Virus record (IMG/VR): IMGVR_UViG_3300027779_000019
Span: 1 to 64,000 of that record
DNA from: a virus
Reading direction: 5' to 3' (one strand)
DNA: 64,000 nt
Part shown: one piece after another, positions 17,283-24,590 of the stretch
Position numbering within the stretch: position 1 is the first letter of the stretch
Layout: each line of letters begins with the position of its first letter
Notes under the pieces: generated by a model
What the model was told of the DNA's origin: nothing
Database searches by the model: none
What the model saw: the letters and a program-made list of their open reading frames with translations, nothing else
Translations under genes and position numbers: made by a program

Positions 17283-17486
17283 GTGGAGAGCGCGGAAACA
17301 GTTCATACTTATATTTGCGTGTCTGACGATTACAATGGTATTATAGGTTATAAAAACGCTTTTATGAAGATGATCCAAGACGAGATCGACCAATCGAAGT
17401 ACAGTAGAATAGTAGTGGATGACGGTATAGTATCAGATACCCACTACTTATTTTGCTCTTTTAGGTTTGAGCCATTGAGTCAATGA
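17283..17486 (+). CDS. small hypothetical protein, 67 aa
   Basis: GTG start giving VESAETVHTYICVSDDYNGI; an ATG at 17364 would give a 40-residue form. A second frame from ATG 17281 encodes a 21-residue hydrophobic peptide (MWRARKQFILIFACLTITMV) over the same DNA. The end overlaps the next ATG. Confidence 0.4.
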   Translation: MESAETVHTYICVSDDYNGIIGYKNAFMKMIQDEIDQSKYSRIVVDDGIVSDTHYLFCSFRFEPLSQ

Positions 17487-18136
17487 ATAATCAAATACTT
17501 ATAGTTGATAACGTGATTGAGGACAAAGGGGTTCTTGATTTCTTAACCGACGAACTTACCAACGACCCAATCCCAATGAACACATTCATTAAAAAGAATG
17601 ACGTTTTTGAGGAAAGTGACGATAAGTTAATGAACGTCTTAAAGCGGGTTATCGGTAAGATTTGGTACGATACTGCTTACCATCTGTTAGCGTCCCAAGA
17701 ATCAGCCTTGGTTGGCTTTGAGCTTTGGAGCAATGCCTTACCAGCGGATTATACCCCTAAACACCTTGCAGGGGGCATTGGAGGGCTTAATTACCATGTC
17801 GATAAGGACGAGGGCGCATTACCCAATTTGGTGTTGCCGATGTACGCGACGGCATTCTACTTGTCTCCCGAAAAGGATGAGATGAATGGAGGGTCAGTCT
17901 ATATTGATACCAATGGGCTTGGCAGTTATGAGGTTTACAAATACGGCGAAAAGGTGCTAGATATGAATACTGATGCTTGGGTTAAAATCCCCTTCAAGTC
18001 GAATAGGATGGTTATCTTTGATTCAAGTTATCCTCATTTTGTCGAACCTATAATAGATATTGAAAAGGGTAAAAAAAGACTAGGACTTCAAATTAACCCT
18101 TGGGATAAAGAACTAACACAAGTGGAGAAAGTGTAA
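17483..18136 (+). CDS. second 2OG-Fe(II) oxygenase-like protein
   Basis: 217 aa. HVD in LNYHVDKDEG, distal His in SSYPHFVEPI and Arg in KKRLGLQINPW fit the iron/2-oxoglutarate site; GGSVYID is the usual strand between them. Not closely similar to the 2733 protein. Probably hydroxylates a protein or surface component. Confidence 0.65.
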   Translation: MNNQILIVDNVIEDKGVLDFLTDELTNDPIPMNTFIKKNDVFEESDDKLMNVLKRVIGKIWYDTAYHLLASQESALVGFELWSNALPADYTPKHLAGGIGGLNYHVDKDEGALPNLVLPMYATAFYLSPEKDEMNGGSVYIDTNGLGSYEVYKYGEKVLDMNTDAWVKIPFKSNRMVIFDSSYPHFVEPIIDIEKGKKRLGLQINPWDKELTQVEKV

Positions 18137-18148
18137 TTAACCTTGGTA

Positions 18149-18370
18149 ATGAAATCTGCCAAAAAAAGGACTCTGATATTAGAATTGGGAAACAAGGAGA
18201 AATACGAACTCGCTTGGCGTAAATGCTTTCTGGAGTTACCGCATTGGAAGAAGAATGAGATAGGGCAGAAGAAAATGAAAAGTGCAAGAATTCAAGACGA
18301 ATTAGCCCATGAAGTAGCGATTCTCGCGGAGTCAGAAGGTTTCGTCCAGAATATTATCAATGAAATATAA
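18149..18370 (+). CDS. LPxWKKN-domain protein, paralogue of 16816
   Basis: 73 aa. YELAWRKCFLELPHWKKNEI followed by a helical end mirrors the C-terminal domain of the 16816 protein. Start ATG 18149; the TTG at 18143 is less likely. The end overlaps the next gene by 11 bp. Confidence 0.5.
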   Translation: MKSAKKRTLILELGNKEKYELAWRKCFLELPHWKKNEIGQKKMKSARIQDELAHEVAILAESEGFVQNIINEI

Positions 18371-18560
18371 AACTATTCCCCTAGAGGATATAAAAAAATA
18401 TATTTATATGAAGCTCGACAACCCAAAGTGCGACCCCGTATCAATATGCAGGGCATACGAGCATTTGTCGGGAAATACAGTTAGCAGTAAGAACGAATCA
18501 GAGAGAAGCAGGGGAGATGATCTGCTTAATGTTATAATTCACAACCCTAAAGAGGTATAA
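18360..18560 (+). CDS. small hypothetical protein, 66 aa
   Basis: MKYKTIPLEDIKKYIYMKLD. Overlaps the previous gene; no family recognised. Confidence 0.5.
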   Translation: MKYKTIPLEDIKKYIYMKLDNPKCDPVSICRAYEHLSGNTVSSKNESERSRGDDLLNVIIHNPKEV

Positions 18561-18568
18561 TAGCTACC

Positions 18569-18823
18569 ATGAACGAACTAGGAGAAGGTCTATACGAAGC
18601 GCAAATGGTCAAAATGGAAGCGGAGGCAGTTGAAGCGAGAGCAATCCTCAACGTCTACTTTAATTCGCCAGTAGGAATCGGTGAGCATCCAGACCTATTG
18701 ACCGAGATTGATAAATACACCGATAAATTAGCCCAAGCAGAGGACAAAATGGACGCGCTAAAGAGGAATTTTGGAAATTCTGGCTCGAAAGAGTGTTGTG
18801 GAGCAAAGGATAAAGTCTTTTAA
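18569..18823 (+). CDS. conserved phage protein, 84 aa
   Basis: Helical, with AILNVYFNSPVGIGEHPDLLTEIDKY. The VGIGEHPD motif is one I know from small proteins in T4-like marine phages. A Cys pair near the end (KECCGAKD) is unusual. Function unknown. Confidence 0.6.
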   Translation: MNELGEGLYEAQMVKMEAEAVEARAILNVYFNSPVGIGEHPDLLTEIDKYTDKLAQAEDKMDALKRNFGNSGSKECCGAKDKVF

Positions 18824-18827
18824 GGGC

Positions 18828-18856
18828 TTGACAATAGCCCAATCTGATGCTATACT
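18828..18856 (+). promoter_or_regulatory. sigma70-like promoter
   Basis: TTGACA 18828-18833, a 17-bp spacer, TATACT 18851-18856, 9 nt to the ATG at 18866. Confidence 0.75.
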
Positions 18857-18865
18857 TCTTCCCTT

Positions 18866-19231
18866 ATGGAGTCATATACTAATACAGACATGGCGGTTGT
18901 CGATAGTTGCGCCCAATCGTATGATATAAAAATCGGAGATAAGAAAATATTCGATGACGCATACGCGAAGTGGGCCAAGAAAAACGGCATCCAAGCAGGT
19001 TGGAACAACCAGCAACACAACTATAAGTCTGAATCTACCCTAGAGAATGAGGGGCGCGAATCAGCTAAACAAAACAAAGCCGATAGACAAGAGTTGGTGA
19101 AGTTAAGTAAAGCAGCCAGCAAAGCAGCCAGCAAAGCAAAAGCAGAGATAAATAGGGTAAACAAAGCGAAAAAGAAAATTAGAGATGCAAAAAAAAGAGA
19201 TATTAAACCAAAGAGCGAAAAGGCTAGTTGA
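18866..19231 (+). CDS. Lys/Ala-rich basic protein
   Basis: 121 aa. The first 55 residues look folded (YDIKIGDKKIFDDAYAKWAKK); the rest is a histone-tail-like Lys/Ala/Ser repeat (KAASKAASKAKAEINR). Probably binds nucleic acid. Expressed from its own early-type promoter. Confidence 0.55.
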   Translation: MESYTNTDMAVVDSCAQSYDIKIGDKKIFDDAYAKWAKKNGIQAGWNNQQHNYKSESTLENEGRESAKQNKADRQELVKLSKAASKAASKAKAEINRVNKAKKKIRDAKKRDIKPKSEKAS

Positions 19232-19478
19232 GCTTTGTTCAAAGTTTCACTTCGCTAAACGGCCAACTGGTACGCAACGAACCTTCCTTGAGAACTACGA
19301 TGTATCCTTCGATGGACGAGTTGACAAAATCAAGGTTAAGAGGCAGAAGCGCGGCTTAACAAAAGTTATATTTAATTCAGTTTGGTTGGGCGACCAATCC
19401 AATAAGGAAGGCATATTTAACCCTTCCGACACAATAGACGCTTTACTTCTAGCTATCAAACAAGCAGACTCCGCTTAA
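19185..19478 (+). CDS. hypothetical protein, 97 aa
   Basis: Starts inside the previous gene (47-bp overlap). Basic N-terminus, then RTFLENYDVSFDGRVDKIKV and a helical end. No family recognised. A terminator overlaps its last codons. Confidence 0.5.
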   Translation: MQKKEILNQRAKRLVELCSKFHFAKRPTGTQRTFLENYDVSFDGRVDKIKVKRQKRGLTKVIFNSVWLGDQSNKEGIFNPSDTIDALLLAIKQADSA

Positions 19479-19493
19479 TTGCGGAGTTTTTTC
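19468..19493 (+). terminator. rho-independent terminator
   Basis: ACTCCGC / GCGGAGT stem, TTAATT loop, then TTTTT. It overlaps the last codons of the 19185 gene. Confidence 0.8.
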
Positions 19494-19505
19494 TTTATAG
19501 TATCA

Positions 19506-20036
19506 ATGAATATATTTGCTACCGACCGTAGCCCTACTGTCGCGGCTCGAAATCTTTGCGATAAACATATCAATAAGATGATTGTCGAATCGGCTCAAAT
19601 GCTGGCTAATGCCTTTCCGCTTGAGAGATTAGCTGAATCAGATTGCCCCCGAAGCCAGAAGGGTTCGATCCGAAAGCATGGATACCCAAAGCATCCATGT
19701 ACCCTTTGGGGTTATAGGACTAGAGGCAATATGGAGTGGTTAATAGAACACGCAATGGAGATGGGCAGGGAGCGTAACTATAGGTGGAGGGACAAACCAG
19801 AGCATTTCTCATCGCAGTTCGTTGCTTGGAGCTACATGGCCATTAACGATTCACTTGCCCCAAGAGGAGACTTGACTGAATTTACTACTGCTATTTCGGA
19901 AGATAAGACTTGTCGAAACATAGATGGATTTGATAACCTTTCGCCAGTTCGTAAATATCGTCTTTACTATAAACACGATAAACCTTTTGTGAGTTGGACT
20001 AAACGAGCGAAGCCTTCATGGTTTGGTTTGGAATAA
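19506..20036 (+). CDS. conserved phage protein with DKHxxKMIxE motif
   Basis: 176 aa. MNIFATDRSPTVAARNLCDKHINKMIVESAQMLANAF, KHPCTLWGYRTRGNMEWLIEH and the C-terminal YRLYYKHDKPFVSWTKR are hallmarks of a family in many large phages with no established function. The His/Asp/Glu-rich N-terminus could bind metal. Start 19506 rather than 19479, which lies in the terminator. Confidence 0.7.
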   Translation: MNIFATDRSPTVAARNLCDKHINKMIVESAQMLANAFPLERLAESDCPRSQKGSIRKHGYPKHPCTLWGYRTRGNMEWLIEHAMEMGRERNYRWRDKPEHFSSQFVAWSYMAINDSLAPRGDLTEFTTAISEDKTCRNIDGFDNLSPVRKYRLYYKHDKPFVSWTKRAKPSWFGLE

Positions 20037-20112
20037 ACGATTAGGCATTTGGAACATAGACTACCAGTCATTATGGATTTAATTACATTAAAATATATGA
20101 AAGGCAGAAAAA

Positions 20113-20217
20113 GTGGGAGATGTTATAGTTTGGTTAGGTATTTTTGTTTTTTGTTATTCTCTCTATTCTTCTTTGGCAGAAGCTAGGGAGATAGACAAGA
20201 ATAACGACGATTGGTAA
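20113..20217 (+). CDS. micro membrane protein, 34 aa, GTG start
   Basis: VGDVIVWLGIFVFCYSLYSS: one transmembrane helix with an acidic tail (EIDKNNDDW). An overlapping ATG frame at 20098 would give another hydrophobic 28-mer; the GTG frame has the more natural charged tail. Confidence 0.4.
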   Translation: MGDVIVWLGIFVFCYSLYSSLAEAREIDKNNDDW

Positions 20218-20997
20218 GATTCTTTAGGTTTCTTGCTATTTCATGCTATTGCCTACCCATCTTCCCCCCTCTTCCCCCCACACAATAAACCAAACACAAA
20301 CAAAGCAATATAAACAAGTACATTGTTTCTTATCTTCTTATTAGAATGATATTATAGGTAGTGTCGAATTTATTTCTATAAATAAGGGTTTTCATTTGAT
20401 TATTTAGAATAACTAATCTATTGAGGTTTTTTGCAATTACTACTATCTACTATACTGTATTTGTGAATGCGAATGATCAAAATATAAAGAAGAAAAATAC
20501 AAACAAAGTAAGCCGCCAAATAAATTCATTTAAATATATCAAATACATTCCAAATATTTTCATTTAAATATATGGCAGCTTTCATTTATTTTCATTTATT
20601 TATATGGGGCTATTTGTGAGCGACTTTGCTCGAAATATAGTAGTGCCAAAAATGAACAAGTCGGCCCGAAATAACCTACAGCTAGATATACAAAGTACAT
20701 ACAACAAAATACAAGCCTGATATATTTTCATTTAAATATATAAGGGGCCAAAAACTAACGATATTTAGCCAAATAACCCGCCTAGAAGCATCTATTTTTT
20801 CAACTGTTAAAACAATGACATTTTAGCAGGAAGATAACTATGTTAAACTGTCAGTTGATTGATAGATTTACATACTTCTTATTTAGAATTATTCTAATTA
20901 CAATCTCAATACAATAACACGATAATATAAGTAGATTCACCGCCGATATATTTTCATTTAAATATTTAAGAGAGTTGAAATTCATTTAATTATTTGA
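20218..20997. other. AT-rich non-coding region with promoter-like repeats
   Basis: No credible gene in about 780 bp. It contains poly-C tracts near 20265-20280, two GCCAAATAA cores, and at least five copies of TTCATTTAAATATAT or close variants. It separates the plus-strand small-gene arm from the RuvB-like region. It could be a regulatory or replication-origin region; neither is shown. Confidence 0.6.
20525..20995 (+). repeat. TTCATTTAAATATAT repeats
   Basis: Copies at 20525-20539, 20559-20573, 20581-20609 (a TTCATTTATTT doublet), 20727-20741, 20953-20967 and 20981-20995. Related boxes (TTAATTAAAATATTT and similar) sit directly before genes at 2733, 10206, 14196, 16210, 20098 and, on the minus strand, 35543. 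They may be phage-specific promoters. Confidence 0.6.
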
Positions 20998-21026
20998 TTG
21001 ACATTTAGCCAGAAGTATGGTATGCT
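20998..21026 (+). promoter_or_regulatory. sigma70-like promoter
   Basis: TTGACA 20998-21003, 17-bp spacer, TATGCT 21021-21026, 10 nt to the ATG at 21037. Confidence 0.75.
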
Positions 21027-21036
21027 CTTTCTTGAC

Positions 21037-21291
21037 ATGGCGGGAACAAGCAAATCTGGAAAAACAAAAGGCGCGGGATCGTTCGTAAGAATCTCTCTCT
21101 GCGAGTTGAACAGATGCCTCAAACCAGAAGCATCAGTTATAGTCAATCGCAGATACGTCGAAGCATTAAACATGGAAGCGTCCTCGTTCCAAGCAAACAC
21201 CATCGCCTTGAAGAACGTAGTGAAGCATTCAGCAGTTGCCACTATAGACGAAAAGGAGAAGATTCAAGTAGAAGTAAAAACTGACTGGTAA
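21037..21291 (+). CDS. small conserved phage protein, 84 aa
   Basis: MAGTSKSGKTKGAGSFVRIS, then LCELNRCLKPEASVIVNRRY. The GSFVxxSLxELN type N-terminus occurs in small phage proteins of unknown function. Start 21037 is dictated by the promoter; the TTG at 20998 is part of the -35 box. Confidence 0.6.
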   Translation: MAGTSKSGKTKGAGSFVRISLCELNRCLKPEASVIVNRRYVEALNMEASSFQANTIALKNVVKHSAVATIDEKEKIQVEVKTDW

Positions 21292-21315
21292 AACTTAACT
21301 AAATACAAAAAAACT

Positions 21316-22290
21316 ATGGCTACCACCACACTAATCGAAAAATTGTTCCCGAATATCGTCGGGCAGACAGCGGCAAAAGGAAAAATGCGATTCTATATCG
21401 AAGGGCATTCCGCAAGCAATATGATCCCCCACATGATGCTTGTCGCACCCAAAGGGTGCGGCAAGACCACTATGGCAGAGGCATTCGGACGGAACCTAGT
21501 TCAGAAAGGCGAGATCAAGCAGAAGCCTTGGTTGAGCATAAACTGTTCTTCGATTAAGAACTTGGAGCAATTCTTCGACCAGATAGTAATGCCTCACTTG
21601 ATGGATAAAGATATAACATTTATGATGGATGAATGTCACATGATTCCCAATGATGTTCAAAACGCGCTTCTGACGGTTCTTAACCCCAACCCATCGCATA
21701 CCAATACGTTTTCTTTTGGTGAGTTCGATTGGAATGTTGATTTTAAGCGCATTTCTTTTATCTTCGCAACTACCGAATCGCAGAAGATGGCATCACCGCT
21801 AATGGACAGATGCGAGCGCATCGACTTGGAGGAATACTCTAACGAGGAACTTGCAGAAATTGTCAAACTTAATACGAAGGTTGTATTTAAGCAGAATATC
21901 CTTGACGATATATCAACTACGCTTCGCGGCAATGCGCGGGGAGCGCAGAAAATGGCAACCAACATCGACATATACTGTAAGAAGAATGTTAAGAAGGTCT
22001 TCCAAAGGAATGATTGGAAACGGTTAACGAACGCTTTGGACATTATGCCGTTGGGACTGCACCGCATGGAGATGAGGGTTCTCCGTACCCTGTCAGAGCA
22101 ACCGTTCACTAGGTTGGGCAGTCTGGCGGCGAAGTTAGGGATGAACAGGACGGTCATCCAGCGCGACTTCGAGATGTTCCTTGCGAAGAATGGGCTTTTC
22201 GACGTTGATCCGCTTGGCCGACAACTGACCAAGAAGGGGCTGGAACTTCTTTCCACCTACGACAAGAACAAAGACAAGACTACTAAATGA
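21316..22290 (+). CDS. RuvB-like AAA+ ATPase
   Basis: 324 aa. Walker A APKGCGKTT (residues 44-52), Walker B TFMMDECH (101-108), sensor I FIFATTES, Arg finger DRCERI, and a C-terminal winged helix (GSLAAKLGMNRTVIQRDFEMFL). This is the RuvB domain order, where the hexamer drives branch migration of Holliday junctions. No RuvA is visible. It probably serves recombination-dependent phage replication. Coupled by ATGA to a short downstream gene. Confidence 0.8.
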   Translation: MATTTLIEKLFPNIVGQTAAKGKMRFYIEGHSASNMIPHMMLVAPKGCGKTTMAEAFGRNLVQKGEIKQKPWLSINCSSIKNLEQFFDQIVMPHLMDKDITFMMDECHMIPNDVQNALLTVLNPNPSHTNTFSFGEFDWNVDFKRISFIFATTESQKMASPLMDRCERIDLEEYSNEELAEIVKLNTKVVFKQNILDDISTTLRGNARGAQKMATNIDIYCKKNVKKVFQRNDWKRLTNALDIMPLGLHRMEMRVLRTLSEQPFTRLGSLAAKLGMNRTVIQRDFEMFLAKNGLFDVDPLGRQLTKKGLELLSTYDKNKDKTTK

Positions 22291-22460
22291 AAATAGACGA
22301 CCATTGGTTGAGGCCGCGAACAAAAGCGGGAACAGAGGAAATGCGGAAAAGGCTCAACGCTATGAGAGAGCTACTGCAAGCAGCAGCCAAGACCGACAGT
22401 ATAGAAACAAAAATAGTTAAAAAAGTATTTGATGAATATTTTACATTTGATTGGGAATGA
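22287..22460 (+). CDS. small helical protein, 57 aa
   Basis: MKIDDHWLRPRTKAGTEEMR; mostly charged helix. Its start overlaps the RuvB-like stop (ATGA), so it is probably a translationally coupled partner. Confidence 0.55.
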   Translation: MKIDDHWLRPRTKAGTEEMRKRLNAMRELLQAAAKTDSIETKIVKKVFDEYFTFDWE

Positions 22461-22476
22461 ATAAAAAAATAAAGTA

Positions 22477-22505
22477 TTGACAAAGCGATAACTTTGTGCT
22501 ATATT
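22477..22505 (+). promoter_or_regulatory. promoter of the non-coding RNA
   Basis: TTGACA 22477-22482, a 17-bp spacer ending TTTGTGC, TATATT 22500-22505. Transcription should start near 22512. Confidence 0.75.
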
Positions 22506-22511
22506 AGTTTG

Positions 22512-22681
22512 TTGGTTGTTTGGTAGACCAAGAATACACGTAAGCTCACGCGTATGGTGTCGGGAGAGACTCTCGAACAAAGGTTATTTTTTAAATGACC
22601 TGCATGAAACAAAGCTGAGCTTACGCGACTCTCTCTCATAACTAGAGTCGGAGACCCCCGCAATGGGGGTCTCTTTTTTTT
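22512..22681 (+). ncRNA. structured antisense-type small RNA, about 170 nt
   Basis: Bounded by its own promoter and a terminator, with no convincing ORF. Stems I can pair: GTAAGCTCA 22540-22548 with 22616-22624 (closing stem); CGGGAG/CTCTCG inside it; AGGTTAT 22581-22587 with ATGACCT 22595-22601; and CGACTCT 22626-22632 with AGAGTCG 22644-22650. The last presents the loop CTCTCATAACT (22633-22643). That loop is the exact reverse complement of AGTTATGAGAG, the start-codon region of the minus-strand genes beginning at 31778, 32110 and 32393. I infer a trans-acting antisense RNA. A 14-codon ORF from 22553 inside it is not supported. Confidence 0.7.
22651..22681 (+). terminator. rho-independent terminator of the small RNA
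   Basis: GAGACCCCC pairs with GGGGGTCTC around GCAAT, followed by eight T residues. Textbook strength. Confidence 0.9.
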
Positions 22682-22877
22682 ATACATATGCGATCGCCAA
22701 ATAATCAAATAACACCAAATAATGAATGATATATTATCAAATAATTATATAGAAGGCAAATGAAAAATATACGAAATAATGCCAAATAAGAATACAAATA
22801 ATATAAATAACTATAATTGCAATAAACGCTATAAATACAACTCATTGATTACCAAGGACTTACATAGGCCGCCCTCC
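22682..22877. other. AT-rich non-coding spacer with a solo dyad arm
   Basis: No gene seen. It holds CCAAATAA-type repeats at 22690-22790 and a single copy of one dyad arm (TTGATTACCAAGGACTTAC) ending at 22863, just before the first complete double-dyad element. Confidence 0.5.
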
Positions 22878-22954
22878 TAAGTCGCTGACTACCAAGGACT
22901 TACGGCCGCCGGGTAGCCCGGGGTGCGTAAACCGTTGATGCTCAATAGTTTACG
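22878..22954. repeat. double-dyad element R1
   Basis: Two 25-bp imperfect palindromes, 22878-22902 (TAAGTCGCTG...GACTTA) and 22928-22952, flank a GC-rich centre containing CCGGGTAGCCCGG. Arm starts are 50 bp apart. A sigma70-like promoter follows 26 bp later. Confidence 0.75.
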
Positions 22955-22979
22955 ACAGCGAGAAAGTTTCATTTAGTGC

Positions 22980-23008
22980 TTGACTTTTAGGCAAAAGTAT
23001 GAGATCAT
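22980..23008 (+). promoter_or_regulatory. sigma70-like promoter, leaderless
   Basis: TTGACT 22980-22985, 17-bp spacer, GATCAT 23003-23008, exactly 6 nt to the ATG at 23015, so the first mRNA base should be the A of the start codon. Confidence 0.75.
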
Positions 23009-23014
23009 ATCCTC

Positions 23015-23287
23015 ATGCGTTACATTAACAGCAACTGCACCTATACCGAAAACCACGTTGAGGGAACCTATACGTTCACAGGGCCGTGTCGTGTCACCGG
23101 AGACGACTATAGCGTCACTATACCGGGGCATGAACTTTGGGATCTAAACCAAGGTAAGCCGATCATGTGCTTGAAATCTCTTGATGCGAGCGACAGAGAG
23201 TTCGTCTTGAGTGGAACAAGCCCCAAAGGGTGGGAGAAGCTTTTTGGTGGAGTAGAAGAGATCGCGAAGTCATTAGTCGCGGAGTAG
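23015..23287 (+). CDS. conserved phage protein, 90 aa
   Basis: MRYINSNCTYTENHVEGTYT, GPCRVTGDDYSVTIPG and a C-terminal REFVLSGTSPKGWEKLFGG. The SGxSPxGWxxxFG ending is shared by small proteins of other large phages; no function known. Its last 10 bp are also the first bases of the tRNA gene. Confidence 0.65.
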   Translation: MRYINSNCTYTENHVEGTYTFTGPCRVTGDDYSVTIPGHELWDLNQGKPIMCLKSLDASDREFVLSGTSPKGWEKLFGGVEEIAKSLVAE

Positions 23288-23351
23288 CCAAGCGGTAAGG
23301 CAGGAGATTGCAAATCTCTTATCGTCGGTTCGATTCCGACCTCCGCGTCCA
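23278..23351 (+). tRNA. tRNA-Cys (anticodon GCA)
   Basis: Full cloverleaf: acceptor CGCGGAG with CTCCGCG, D stem GCC/GGC, anticodon stem GGAGA/TCTCT with loop TTGCAAA (anticodon GCA), T arm GTCGG-TTCGATT-CCGAC, discriminator T and an encoded CCA at 23349-23351. It overlaps the upstream CDS by 10 bp, so processing and translation of that transcript compete. No other tRNA was found in the window. Confidence 0.93.
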
Positions 23352-23361
23352 TATTTAGTGC

Positions 23362-23390
23362 TTGACTTTTGAGTAAAGATGTGATACCAT
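23362..23390 (+). promoter_or_regulatory. sigma70-like promoter
   Basis: TTGACT 23362-23367, 17-bp spacer ending GTGA, TACCAT 23385-23390, then ATTTGAAGTT and ATGAGG at 23401. Confidence 0.75.
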
Positions 23391-23400
23391 ATTTGAAGTT

Positions 23401-23955
23401 ATGAGGGAAAGAGAAGAGCCAAAAGGATTTATTAGCTGGGCAGACGCAGGGCCGCGTAAGGTTGTCGACGGATGTGAGGTAGCGCCGGATCGCGTGAAGG
23501 TTTACTTCAATCTTCAAAAAGACTGCCTTTCGGTAATTGATGCGGAGACTGGACTGCTATACTGTCATGCTCATCGGGTTGAGTTGCGTAATGCCAAGTT
23601 TCGGGTACAGCCAGCAGGTCGGGAGCGAGTCATTCGGGAGAAGCGTAAGAACGTCCACGCTTACATTATCGGTGACTGCCATGACATTGGTGACGTTTCC
23701 AAGGAACGTTTTCGCTTGGTTGATAATGAGTTGTTCGAGAAGTACAGCATCTGTGATTGCGGTGACAAACCATACGACTACTGTGAGGAGTGCGTACCGG
23801 AATCAAGTGATGAGTTTCGCGGAGGGTGTTACAATCCTTATAAGTATAAGACTTTCGTAGACGATGTAGAGAAGACGCCGATCCTCAAGTCAGACAGGGT
23901 GATCGTCAGAGACAAGACGGCGATAGGGTCACATTATAATATATTTTATGTTTGA
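23401..23955 (+). CDS. conserved phage protein with Cys-rich C-terminus
   Basis: 184 aa. NLQKDCLSVIDAETGLLYCHAHRVELRNAKFRVQPAGRERVIREKRKNVHAYIIG matches a phage family with a GRxRVxxExRKNVHA core and no known function. CDCGDKPYDYCEEC adds a possible zinc site. The start ATGAGGG follows AGTT, the shared early-start context. Overlaps the next gene by 8 bp. Confidence 0.65.
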   Translation: MREREEPKGFISWADAGPRKVVDGCEVAPDRVKVYFNLQKDCLSVIDAETGLLYCHAHRVELRNAKFRVQPAGRERVIREKRKNVHAYIIGDCHDIGDVSKERFRLVDNELFEKYSICDCGDKPYDYCEECVPESSDEFRGGCYNPYKYKTFVDDVEKTPILKSDRVIVRDKTAIGSHYNIFYV

Positions 23956-24301
23956 ATTAAACCTATGTTATGAATGCAATGAGGTTATAGAGGGTCGATG
24001 GGATTCTCAAATCGGATTAGGCATCGAGACGGGCGAGTTGAAAGACACTCCTTATAAACACCTTATCTACGATAAGCATATCAAATGCTCTCCTAGTAGA
24101 GCGCAGAGGATCGTTCATAAGAAGTTTTCTCCCGTTATAGACGAGAGGTCGCAGTACGATTGGAGGCCGGAAGCAGACAATACTTGGACGGACGAGATGA
24201 GAGAGAAGTACGAAAAGCTTTATACTGAAGCGTGGGTTAGTCTTCAGTTGAAATTTAACCCTACATGGAGAAACAATTATGCAAAACACTGTAAAAACTG
24301 A
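23948..24301 (+). CDS. hypothetical protein, 117 aa
   Basis: MFELNLCYECNEVIEGRWDS, then charged and Trp-rich. One CxxC pair near the start. Overlaps the next gene by 23 bp. No family recognised. Confidence 0.55.
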   Translation: MFELNLCYECNEVIEGRWDSQIGLGIETGELKDTPYKHLIYDKHIKCSPSRAQRIVHKKFSPVIDERSQYDWRPEADNTWTDEMREKYEKLYTEAWVSLQLKFNPTWRNNYAKHCKN

Positions 24302-24590
24302 GATCAAACCTTCCAAAGACTGGAATGGGTTTAATTTTGTGTTCTCAAATGGATGGGGACTCTCCATCCAACAGAGCGAACATCATTACTGTAAGGTCGG
24401 CAAGACGGCAGAGGTCGCTATCTTTGACCCCGAAGGGAATTGGCTCGCTTACGACGAAAAAACCAATTCAGTCGATGTCTTGCTAAATGCAGATACTCAC
24501 GTTAATGGGTGGTTGGATGCTGACGCTATTGCTAAGCTTTTTGCTATACTTTCGCAGAAAGAGGTTGACATTATAGCAGAAGTGTGTTAG
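24279..24590 (+). CDS. conserved phage protein, 103 aa
   Basis: NGWGLSIQQSEHHYC...AEVAIFDPEGNWLAYDE...HVNGWLDAD is a small family seen in many phages; function unknown. Last coding gene before a 450-bp non-coding stretch. Confidence 0.65.
   Translation: MQNTVKTEIKPSKDWNGFNFVFSNGWGLSIQQSEHHYCKVGKTAEVAIFDPEGNWLAYDEKTNSVDVLLNADTHVNGWLDADAIAKLFAILSQKEVDIIAEVC

Noticed and set aside
21657-22256. 199-aa minus-strand ORF
   Set aside because: Mirror frame of the RuvB-like gene with no start context or family.
22553-22597. 14-codon ORF inside the small RNA
   Set aside because: No Shine-Dalgarno, not at the transcript start, and both ends lie inside predicted stems.
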